Source of the DNA: JADJWR01 sp964509545 | GTDB lineage: Bacteria; Pseudomonadota; Gammaproteobacteria; Burkholderiales; Burkholderiaceae_F | Length of the DNA: 64,000 nucleotides | Reading direction: 5' to 3' | Assembly: GCA_964509545.1 (NCBI GenBank) | Contig: CAZDXQ010000005.1 | Span: forward strand, 1-64,000 | Shown: piece by piece, positions 25,641 to 32,720 of the stretch | How the letters are laid out: each line of letters starts with the position of its first letter | Position numbering within the stretch: position 1 is the stretch's first letter | Position numbers and translations under genes: made by a program | Notes under the pieces: model-generated | Databases searched by the model: none | Seen by the model: the letters and a program-made list of their open reading frames with translations, nothing else | What the model was told of the DNA's origin: nothing

Positions 25641-25712
25641 AAAGGTGATTCGGCTTGCGGCTCGCTCGGACCGGCGCGGGCAGCGACTGGGCAGACCCGC
25701 CTTTCCGCTGCG

Positions 25713-25756
25713 CAAGAAACAAAAGCGCCACGGCGCGGAGGCGCGCCGTGGCGCTT
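25713..25756 (-). terminator. Intrinsic terminator after repeat protein copy 2
   Basis: A perfect 15-base stem (left half aagcgccacggcgcg on the plus strand) with a 4-base loop lies 16 bases after the stop of copy 2. On the minus strand it is followed by TTGTTTCTTG, a T-rich tail. This is a convincing Rho-independent terminator, so the two repeat genes are separate transcription units. Confidence 0.85.
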
Positions 25757-25772
25757 CTGGATGCCGAGACGC

Positions 25773-26141
25773 TTAGTACGAGACGCCGACGCGCTGGTCC
25801 GCGACCGAGCTGGTGTTGGTGGCTTCATTGCGCGCGCTGTTCGCGTAGATCGTCGAGCCATGGATATGACCGTTGCCCGTCGCCACGCCGATGTCCTGGT
25901 AGGCACGGCTGTTGTTGGCCTTGGCCCAGTTCCGGGCGTTATCGGCGAAAACCTTCGACGAATGGATCTTGCCGTTTCCTTGCGCCACGCCAACGCGCTG
26001 CTGGGCCAGTGCGCCCGTTCCGTCGGAGTAGTTCTTGGCGCCGTTGGCCTGAACGGTCGTGTTGAAGATTTCGCTGGCGAATGCCGTGGCCGAGACGAAG
26101 CCGAGGGATGCGAACAGCACTGTCTTGACGATCGATTTCAT
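25773..26141 (-). CDS. Secreted 34-residue-repeat protein, copy 2
   Basis: A 122-residue paralogue of the protein encoded at 25157, the same length and very similar throughout, including the signal peptide and all three 34-residue repeats (VQANGAKN, VFADNARN, IYANSARN; QRVGVAQGNGKIH, QDIGVATGNGHIH, QRVGVSY). ATG at 26141 is chosen over the one two codons upstream because its spacing to GGAG is right and it matches copy 1. It has its own sigma motif (site 5) and its own terminator. Most differences are conservative, indicating a tandem duplication kept under selection. I infer a secreted, self-assembling surface or matrix protein. Confidence 0.85.
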   Translation of the reverse strand: MKSIVKTVLFASLGFVSATAFASEIFNTTVQANGAKNYSDGTGALAQQRVGVAQGNGKIHSSKVFADNARNWAKANNSRAYQDIGVATGNGHIHGSTIYANSARNEATNTSSVADQRVGVSY

Positions 26142-26211
26142 GTTCATCTCCGTGGGAATCGGGAAACTGTTGGCTGGAGAATGGCGCTGTTGTTTGCCAT
26201 CCGCCGCATGA

Positions 26212-26238
26212 GTTGCGGCGACCTGAACGGAGGTTCAA
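26212..26238 (-). promoter_or_regulatory. ECF-type promoter motif, site 5 (repeat protein copy 2)
   Basis: On the minus strand TTGAACC at 26238-26232, a 17-base spacer and AAC at 26214-26212 (in GCAACTCAT). It lies about 70 bases before the start of repeat protein copy 2. The remaining sequence from 26239 to 26538 shows no gene or other recognisable element. Confidence 0.6.
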
Positions 26239-26538
26239 AGCTCGGCGAGCTGTGGCGGCACCCGTGATTCATCGCGGCGCGCTGGCCTAACGCTGGGCAA
26301 TCGTGAATCCCGATCACGTGCCGGCCTGGCGGCGCAAACGCGCGAGCCCGTTCCGTGCGGCGGTCGCGGCCAGGCACGGCCTGCGCCCGCATTAGGCGCG
26401 CCATGCGAGTGGCCGCTGGACGCCGCCTGCTGGCGGCCGCGCCAGTTTGATGCGTTGGGCGGCCCGCCGCCGGCGCGTCGCCGCAAGGTCACGCCGTCCG
26501 GTCAGTCAGACCCGTCGGGACGACATGCCCGCGCTGAC

Positions 26539-27861
26539 CTAGTCGCTTTCGCGCGGACCCGGCCTGTTGCGGCGGGCGAACTCCGCCAACTGTGCGCGAT
26601 AAGCGCGGAGAAATGCACGGCCGAACAGCGTATCGAAGTCACCCTCGACCTCCCGGAGTATTTCCGCGTACTGCTGGCAGTACTGCTCCCACAGTCGTGC
26701 GCGTCGATTGGTCGGAACCAGCTTGTCCCAGAGGGCATCCGGGGCAAGCCTCGGTTCGAGCACCGCCGGGTCGAATCGGCCCAGCACCTCGTCGAGGGCG
26801 GCCCGCATCCCGCTCAGCAAACCGACTTCGTGCGCGCGCAGGTCCGCGAACGCATCATTGATTGCCTCAACCGGGGCAACAAACCCGTGCGCCGTGGGGG
26901 CGAGCAACCGGGCCAGCGCCGCGTCCGTGTCCGGCGAAAACTTCAGCGGATTGTTCTCGCGCTTCTGCAGCAGGGTCGCGTTCTCGCCCATCTCGCGCTT
27001 GGCGATGGTCCGGGCAGCGAGCAGATCGAGTGTTCCGCTAATCGCAGCACGGAGCATCTGGCCCACGATTGACGCCTGAGCCGCGCGCTGCGCCGCATCA
27101 GCGGGAGCCGGCACGCCGAGGCCTGAAAAGAGCGCGTCGACGATCTCCTCCGCCGAGGAGGTTGGATGCTGCGCCGCATCGCGTTGGGAGGTCCGCCGGG
27201 CCCCGCCATGTGCCCGCCGGCCTGCCTGCAGCGCTGGCGGCGCCGTCTCCGGTTCGATCGCCCCTGCGCTCGATGATTCGCTCGTTCTTTCGGCCGCCGG
27301 CGCGGCGGGTGCTGCCGCCGTGCTGCGTCGCCGCCCTTCGGGGCGGCCAGTCGGCGCTGGCCGTGCAGGCGATGCGCGCCGCTTGCTCGACGTCGTCGTG
27401 TCGAGCAGGTCGCCGAACACGCTGGACGCAGCCGGCGTGGGCTGATCGAAAAACGCCAGCGGATCTTCGAAGCTCGACGCCACCGCCAGGGGCGGTTGCA
27501 CACCGGTTTCCCGCGTTGCGTCCGACTCTCCGACGACATTTTCGACACGAAGCAGGTACGGCCCGATGCCGATCTGCGCGCCGACGTCGAGTTCGGTCTC
27601 GACGTCGGGACTGAGCGGGCGGCCATTCAGCACAACGACCAGATTCGAACCGATCGGGCAGATGTAGTGTTGGTCGCCGCGGCAGGTGACCAGAACTTGC
27701 CGGCGCGAGATCTCGCGGTTCGCATCGGGCAGCACCAACGTGCAGTCCGCGCCCCTGCCGATATCCCCAACCGCGTCACCAAAGCGGGCCACCAGCGGCA
27801 CGCCGAGCGAGAGCCGCTCGAGAGGAACGCCAGACCTCGAAACGACCCGGATATCGATCAT
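26539..27861 (-). CDS. tagH: Type VI secretion-associated FHA protein TagH
   Basis: A 440-residue protein. An FHA domain occupies about residues 20-105, with the phosphothreonine-binding features GDIGRGADCTLVLPD and REISRRQ and the closing LNGRPL and IGIGPYLLRV. An Ala/Pro/Arg-rich linker runs to about residue 235, and the C-terminal domain (about 240-430) matches the TagH type, with ENNPLKFSPDTDAALARLL and VGLLSGMRAALDEVL. In type VI systems TagH binds the phosphorylated target of the kinase PpkA. It is divergent from the FecR-kinase-tssLM operon, which encodes such a kinase. Confidence 0.9.
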   Translation of the reverse strand: MIDIRVVSRSGVPLERLSLGVPLVARFGDAVGDIGRGADCTLVLPDANREISRRQVLVTCRGDQHYICPIGSNLVVVLNGRPLSPDVETELDVGAQIGIGPYLLRVENVVGESDATRETGVQPPLAVASSFEDPLAFFDQPTPAASSVFGDLLDTTTSSKRRASPARPAPTGRPEGRRRSTAAAPAAPAAERTSESSSAGAIEPETAPPALQAGRRAHGGARRTSQRDAAQHPTSSAEEIVDALFSGLGVPAPADAAQRAAQASIVGQMLRAAISGTLDLLAARTIAKREMGENATLLQKRENNPLKFSPDTDAALARLLAPTAHGFVAPVEAINDAFADLRAHEVGLLSGMRAALDEVLGRFDPAVLEPRLAPDALWDKLVPTNRRARLWEQYCQQYAEILREVEGDFDTLFGRAFLRAYRAQLAEFARRNRPGPRESD

Positions 27862-27998
27862 TTTTGGCTCGTCAGCTTGCGATCACTCCGGGTTCTTATA
27901 CACCGCCCTGCCGCGTTCGGTCGCTTCGGTGCCGTTTGCTGTTGCGTGCCGCCTCGGTCAGCCCGAGTCCATCGCCGGACCCACGTCGAGTATTCCGA

Positions 27999-28026
27999 TT
28001 GACACCCGGCGAGGACGCAGCATAGA
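27999..28026 (+). promoter_or_regulatory. Candidate sigma-70 promoter of the FecR-TssLM operon
   Basis: A perfect TTGACA at 27999-28004 is followed after 16 bases by CATAGA (three of six matches to the -10 box). It stands 53 bases before the FecR protein gene. This promoter differs from the TTGAACC motif found in the preceding 10 kb, so this operon is probably not under the same sigma factor. Confidence 0.45.
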
Positions 28027-28078
28027 TTCGTCCGCCTGAACCCTGCCCGATATACGCGGCGCATGGAGGTGTGACGGC

Positions 28079-29005
28079 ATGATTCGCTCGCTGATCCTGG
28101 CCCTCACGCTGGCATCGGCCGCCTCCTTGGCCACAGCGCAGGACGCAACCGGCACGCTCACGATCCTCGAGGGCGAGGCAAGGATCTTTCGCGCCGCAGA
28201 GCGTCTGACCGCCGTCGAGGGGATGCGGCTCGCGCCGGGCGATATTCTCGAGACCGCCGATGCCGCGTTCGCGCAGATCGAATTCTCGAACCGTTTCGTC
28301 ATCCAGTTCGGGCCGGCCACACGCGCCATGCTCCAGGTTGCCCGCGCCCGCGGCAGGACGGAACGCGTGATCTACGTATTGAACGGTTGGACCAAGGTAT
28401 CGAACTCCCAGACCGACGCGCCCGACGACGCTGTCTTCGACATTCGCACTCCCCTGTTCGAACTGTCGGCCGCCCCGGGCGTGGCGGTTTTCAGCGGCTC
28501 CCCCGCGGAGGCCACGATCTTCGCCGAGCGCGGCGAACTGCAGCTGTCGGAGCGCAACGTCCGTGGCGCGCCGACGCGGATCGTGCTGAAGGCGGGCCAG
28601 TACTACGAAAGGAAGGCGGGAGTCAGCGGCGGTCTGCTGAAAGCGGCGCCCAAGGCGTTCGTCGAGCAGGTGCCGCGCCATTTTCGCGACTCGCTGCCTT
28701 TGCGCATGGAGAAATTCCGCGGCCGGGACATCGAACCCAAGGATGCGCCGCCGTTCCTCTACGCGGACGTCGAGCATTGGCTGAAGGCGGAGCCGGCCAT
28801 CCGGCGGCAGTTCGTTCAGCGCTGGCGGGTGAAGTCGCGCGAGGCCGGTTTCCGCTCGGCGCTCGTGGCCAATCTTTCATCGCACCCCGAATGGGATCCC
28901 ATCCTGTTTCCCGAAAAGTATCTGCCAAAAGACCCGCCCAAGCCTAAGGATTTGACTCCTCCTCCAGTGGCCGCCCCGGCGGCCCAGCCCTCCGTCCGTC
29001 AATGA
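28079..29005 (+). CDS. Exported FecR domain protein
   Basis: A 308-residue protein with a signal peptide (residues 1-21, ending SLATAQ). A FecR-like beta-rich domain at about residues 25-175 contains GTLTILEGEARIFRAAERL, the LAPGDILETADAAFAQIEF block and VFDIRTPLFELSAAPGVAVFSG. The C-terminal part has a conserved-looking helical section and ends in a Pro-rich tail. FecR domains of this exported kind lack the regulator helix and are found beside kinases and secretion clusters. It has a GGAGG site and leads an operon that continues with the heme sensor 7 bases later. Confidence 0.88.
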   Translation: MIRSLILALTLASAASLATAQDATGTLTILEGEARIFRAAERLTAVEGMRLAPGDILETADAAFAQIEFSNRFVIQFGPATRAMLQVARARGRTERVIYVLNGWTKVSNSQTDAPDDAVFDIRTPLFELSAAPGVAVFSGSPAEATIFAERGELQLSERNVRGAPTRIVLKAGQYYERKAGVSGGLLKAAPKAFVEQVPRHFRDSLPLRMEKFRGRDIEPKDAPPFLYADVEHWLKAEPAIRRQFVQRWRVKSREAGFRSALVANLSSHPEWDPILFPEKYLPKDPPKPKDLTPPPVAAPAAQPSVRQ

Positions 29006-29012
29006 GGCCAAG

Positions 29013-29885
29013 ATGAAACTTCTGCTGAAGTTCAATCTCGTCTTTCTGCTTGTCTTTGCTGCCGGCCTTGCGGCCACCGGTTACGTGTCCTGGACGCTGC
29101 TCGAAAGAAACGCCAAGGCGGAAATCGCAGAGAACGCCCGCCTGCTGATGGACACCGCCATTGCAGCGCGGACGTACACGTCGTCGCAGATCAATCCGCT
29201 GCTGCAGACGCAACTGAAATACAGCTTCCTGCCGCAGGGCGTCCCGGCGTATTCGGCGACCGAGATCTTCAACGACCTGCGCAAGAAGCACGCCGAGTAC
29301 AGCTACAAGGAGGCGGTGCTGAATCCGACCAACCCGCGCAACCGCGCGGTCGAGTGGGAGGCTGACATCGTCAACCAGTTCCGCGGCAGCAAAGAGGCCA
29401 CGGAGATCCTCGGCACGCGCGAGACGCCCACGGGCGGCTCGTTCTACGTCGCGCGCCCGCTGCGCGTGGCCAACGAGGCCTGCCTTTACTGCCACAGCAC
29501 GGTCGATGCGGCACCGAAGACGATGGTCGAGCGCTATGGCCCCGCCAACGGCTTCGGTTGGCAAATGAACGAGATCGTCGGTGCGCAGATCATCTCGGTG
29601 CCGACGCGCGTCCCGCTTGCCCGCGCCAATGAGGCCTTCAAGGTGTTCATGACGTCGGTCACCATCGTGTTCCTGGCCATTGGCGTCGTGCTCAACCTGA
29701 TGCTATGGCTGATGGTCATCCGACCGGTCACCAAGCTGTCGCAGTTCGCTGACCGGGTGAGCCTCGGTGAACTGGAGATTCCCGAGTTCAAGCGCACGGC
29801 AGGCGATGAAATCGGCGTGCTGGCGCGGTCGATCGGGCGCATGCGCACCAGCATGGTTCAGGCCATGAAGATGCTCGAAGCCTGA
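29013..29885 (+). CDS. DUF3365 heme-c sensor with HAMP domain
   Basis: A 290-residue membrane protein. The first helix is at residues 5-27. A periplasmic DUF3365 (Tll0287-like) domain at about 30-205 contains one covalent heme-c motif, CLYCH (Cys157, Cys160, His161), and NPRNRAVEWEADIVNQF. The second helix is at about 210-232, followed by a HAMP domain (VIRPVTKLSQFADRVSLGE) and a short helical end. There is no kinase, cyclase or methyl-accepting domain. It probably passes a redox, oxygen or NO signal to another protein, most simply the Ser/Thr kinase encoded next. Start codon 7 bases after FecR with GAGG. Confidence 0.9.
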   Translation: MKLLLKFNLVFLLVFAAGLAATGYVSWTLLERNAKAEIAENARLLMDTAIAARTYTSSQINPLLQTQLKYSFLPQGVPAYSATEIFNDLRKKHAEYSYKEAVLNPTNPRNRAVEWEADIVNQFRGSKEATEILGTRETPTGGSFYVARPLRVANEACLYCHSTVDAAPKTMVERYGPANGFGWQMNEIVGAQIISVPTRVPLARANEAFKVFMTSVTIVFLAIGVVLNLMLWLMVIRPVTKLSQFADRVSLGELEIPEFKRTAGDEIGVLARSIGRMRTSMVQAMKMLEA

Positions 29886-29910
29886 GATCGCGGCCTTGTC
29901 AGCCCGCGCC

Positions 29911-31335
29911 ATGGCCGAACTTCGCTCGAACCAGCCCGAACGACTCGGGAAGTATCCGATCATCGGCGTGCTCGGCAAGGGCGCCATGGGAACCGTTTAC
30001 CGCGGCTATGACCCCGTGATCAAACGGCCTGTAGCGATCAAGACCATCCGCAAGGAACTGATCGACGAAGACGAGCGGGCCGAGTCGATGGCCGGCCGAT
30101 TCCGCAAGGAAGCACAGGCAGCCGGCGCACTGAATCATCCGGGAATCGTTGCGATATACGAGTACGGCGAGGATGACCGGTACGCATACATCGCCATGGA
30201 GTGCGTCGAGGGCAATTCGCTGCGCGATTACCTTGCCCGCGGCGCCACCTTCGACGAGCGCGACACGGTCAGCATCATGTCGCAGTTGCTCGATGCGCTT
30301 CACTACGCCCACAGCCACTCGATCTGGCACCGCGACATCAAGCCGGCGAACATCATCGTCATGGCCAACGGCCGGATCAAGCTGGCCGATTTCGGCATCG
30401 CACGCATCGAATCGCCGGATCGGACGCACGCCAGCGTCGTCATGGGCACGCCCGGCTACATCGCGCCCGAACACTATCTCGGCCAGCCGACCGACCACCG
30501 AATGGATATCTTCTCGGCCGGCGTGCTCTTCTATGTCCTGCTCGCTGGTCAGGCGCCTTTCCGTGGACGGCCGGAAGCCATCATGCACGACGTCTGCTAC
30601 GTCGATCCCGAGCCGCCGTCAGCGCTCGACCCGCTGCATCGCTGGCCGAAGTACGACCCCATCGTCGCCCGCGCGATCAGCAAGAGCCCGGCGGCGCGAT
30701 TTGAAAGCGCGGCAGAGTTCCGCTCGGCGATCCTCGCTGCCTACGCCCGTCCGGTCAGTGAGGCGATCTCCGAAGCGACGATCATCGCCACGAGAGCCCG
30801 GCCGGCCACGGTCGAACAGAGCCTGCCGTCGCAGCAGAAGACGAACGTCCTTGGCACCAGTGTGCCGCCACCGACCGGCTGGGATGCCACCGTTCTGTCG
30901 AAGGTGGAGGTCGAGCTCGCCAGGTTCGTCGGTCCGGTGGCGAAGGTCCTGGTCCGCCGTGCCGCGCGCGAGCACCACGACCTGAATTCTCTGGTCGCCG
31001 CCGTGTCCGCATCGATCGAAGGGCATCAGGACCGGGAAACTTTCTGCATCGCGATGACCGGCCGGCGCACGGTGATGCCGACGTCGCAGGGCGCCATCGG
31101 CCCCACGGACCGGTCGGCGCCACCGACCGCCGGTCCCGCGCTGACGGCGCAGGATCTGGAGCGGGCGACGCAGCTGCTGACGACCTACATCGGGCCGATT
31201 GCCAAGGTTGTCGCCAAACGAGCCGCCGGCGAAGGCGTCAGTCGGCGCGAGTTCTTTTCCAGGGTCGCGCAGAGTCTCGACAGCGAGGCGCAGCGCGAGC
31301 GCTTTCTTCGCGAGGCAGGCGCGCTGAGCAGCTGA
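29911..31335 (+). CDS. Serine/threonine protein kinase (PpkA-like)
   Basis: A 474-residue soluble protein kinase. The Hanks-type domain covers about residues 10-280. The glycine loop is LGKGAMGTVYRG, the lysine lies in VAIKTIRKEL, and the catalytic loop is HRDIKPANI with Asp142. The metal site is LADFGIARIE, followed by GTPGYIAPEHYLG. The C-terminus holds two related copies of a helical segment of about 50 residues (FVGPVAKVLVRRAAREHHD and YIGPIAKVVAKRAAGEGVS). There is no transmembrane helix. An in-frame TTG 15 bases upstream is an alternative start. Between a heme sensor and tssL-tssM, and facing an FHA protein, it fits the PpkA role of activating secretion by phosphorylation. Confidence 0.92.
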   Translation: MAELRSNQPERLGKYPIIGVLGKGAMGTVYRGYDPVIKRPVAIKTIRKELIDEDERAESMAGRFRKEAQAAGALNHPGIVAIYEYGEDDRYAYIAMECVEGNSLRDYLARGATFDERDTVSIMSQLLDALHYAHSHSIWHRDIKPANIIVMANGRIKLADFGIARIESPDRTHASVVMGTPGYIAPEHYLGQPTDHRMDIFSAGVLFYVLLAGQAPFRGRPEAIMHDVCYVDPEPPSALDPLHRWPKYDPIVARAISKSPAARFESAAEFRSAILAAYARPVSEAISEATIIATRARPATVEQSLPSQQKTNVLGTSVPPPTGWDATVLSKVEVELARFVGPVAKVLVRRAAREHHDLNSLVAAVSASIEGHQDRETFCIAMTGRRTVMPTSQGAIGPTDRSAPPTAGPALTAQDLERATQLLTTYIGPIAKVVAKRAAGEGVSRREFFSRVAQSLDSEAQRERFLREAGALSS

Positions 31336-31341
31336 CGGCGC

Positions 31342-31360
31342 CAGGCGCGCCTTGCGCCTG
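31342..31360 (+). terminator. Hairpin between kinase gene and tssL
   Basis: A perfect 7-base stem (caggcgc / gcgcctg) with a 5-base loop starts 6 bases after the kinase stop. There is no T-run. It may attenuate transcription into tssL or have no role. Confidence 0.3.
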
Positions 31361-31412
31361 CCTGAGCGTACGTTGTCCGCCGACCGACGACGCGACCGCA
31401 AGGAAGCATTCA

Positions 31413-32702
31413 ATGCCCGCCAGCAGCCCCGCCCGCAGTCAGGCCACTGACAGGCCTCGGCTGGGGCCGGGCGCAGCGGACGAACACAAGCGGCAGGCAA
31501 GGCCCGGACGGTCGGCGGCAAGCACCGAACTGCAGCGGCTGGTCGCCGGGATCAATCCTCTGCTCGGCGCGGCCAGCGAATTGCTTGCCCTGACAGCAAA
31601 GCTGCGGGCGACGACGACGCATGCCGATCCGCGTGAGCTCAAGCGGCAGTTGCTGGCGCGAATCGCCGAGTTCGAGGCGAATGCCCGTGCCGCCGGGCTG
31701 CCGCATCCGAAGGTCGTCGCGGCGCGCTACGTGCTGTGCACATTCATCGACGAGGTCGTCGCCGCAACACCCTGGGGCAGCAGCGGAGCCTGGGCCGAGC
31801 GCACGCTTCTGCAGGAATTCCACGAGGAAGCCTGGGGCGGCGAGAAGGCGTTCAAGTTGCTCGAACGCATGGGCGAGGACGTTGCGGCCAACGCCGACCT
31901 GCTTGAGCTGTTCTACGTCTGCCTTGCCCTGGGGTTCGAGGGGCGCTTTCGCGGCAAACCCAACGGCCGCGCGCAACTGGACGCGATCGCAACGCGCCTG
32001 CTGCAGACGCTGCGGCCGGTCTCCGCCGAGCCGGGGCTGCGGACGCTGTCCTTGCGCTGGAACGGCGTGACGGTGCGCGACCGCGACGCCTCGGCGCTGC
32101 CGCTGTGGGTCGTGCTTGCGCTCGGCGCACTCTGCCTCGTCGCTGCCACGCTGGCACTGCAGTCGCGGCTGAATTCGCAGGCCGACCCGATCTTCCAGCG
32201 GATTCTCGCCCTGGCCCCGGCGCTTCGCAGCGACCTGCTGAACCGCTCGTCGGTCGCTGCGCGGCCACGCCTGACGCCGGCGCTGCGTACCGACATCGAA
32301 TCGGGAGAAATCGAAGTCCGTGATGAGGCGCTGCGCTCGGTCGTCGTCCTGCCCAGCGATGCGCTGTTCGTCGCCGGATCCGCCCGGCTCGATGAACGAC
32401 GCAGCGATCTGCTCGCCCGGATCGCAGCGGCCCTGGCTGCGCAGCCCGGGCAGGTCGCAGTGGTCGGCTACACGGACGACCAGGCCGCCAACTCGGTCCA
32501 GTTTCCCTCCAACTGGCACCTGTCGTTCGCGCGCGCCTCGGCCGTGGTGCAGGCGCTGGCCCGGCATGGCGCGCTCGCGAAACGGCTGCGCGCCGAGGGC
32601 CGCGCGGAGGCGCAGCCGGTCGCACCCAACGATGCAGCGGAAGGCCGCCGGCGCAACCGGCGCATCGAGATCGAACTGCTGCTGCCCCGACCCGAAGGCT
32701 AA
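31413..32702 (+). CDS. tssL: Type VI secretion membrane protein TssL with OmpA domain
   Basis: A 429-residue long-form TssL (DotU family). The cytoplasmic DotU domain covers about residues 45-215 (GINPLLGAASELLALTAKL, VLCTFIDEVVAATPWG and FHEEAWGGEKAFKLLERM). One transmembrane helix lies at about 230-250 (LPLWVVLALGALCLVAATLAL). A periplasmic OmpA-type wall-binding domain at about 310-425 has VGYTDDQAANS and closes with NRRIEIELL. The AAGGA site lies before the ATG. It is followed by tssM after 18 bases. Together they form the envelope-spanning complex of type VI systems. No sheath or tube gene accompanies them here. Confidence 0.93.
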   Translation: MPASSPARSQATDRPRLGPGAADEHKRQARPGRSAASTELQRLVAGINPLLGAASELLALTAKLRATTTHADPRELKRQLLARIAEFEANARAAGLPHPKVVAARYVLCTFIDEVVAATPWGSSGAWAERTLLQEFHEEAWGGEKAFKLLERMGEDVAANADLLELFYVCLALGFEGRFRGKPNGRAQLDAIATRLLQTLRPVSAEPGLRTLSLRWNGVTVRDRDASALPLWVVLALGALCLVAATLALQSRLNSQADPIFQRILALAPALRSDLLNRSSVAARPRLTPALRTDIESGEIEVRDEALRSVVVLPSDALFVAGSARLDERRSDLLARIAAALAAQPGQVAVVGYTDDQAANSVQFPSNWHLSFARASAVVQALARHGALAKRLRAEGRAEAQPVAPNDAAEGRRRNRRIEIELLLPRPEG

Positions 32703-32720
32703 ACGACCTGCGGATCAGCG

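Noticed and set aside
25108..25756. Long perfect inverted repeats near the repeat protein genes taken as insertion sequence ends
   Set aside because: Each pair has a loop of only 4-5 bases and stands just after a stop codon, which is the pattern of transcription hairpins, not of mobile element ends.
28036..28060. A CTGAACCC similar to the ECF motif before the FecR gene
   Set aside because: It lacks the leading TT and has no AAC 17-18 bases downstream; a TTGACA-type promoter lies just upstream instead.
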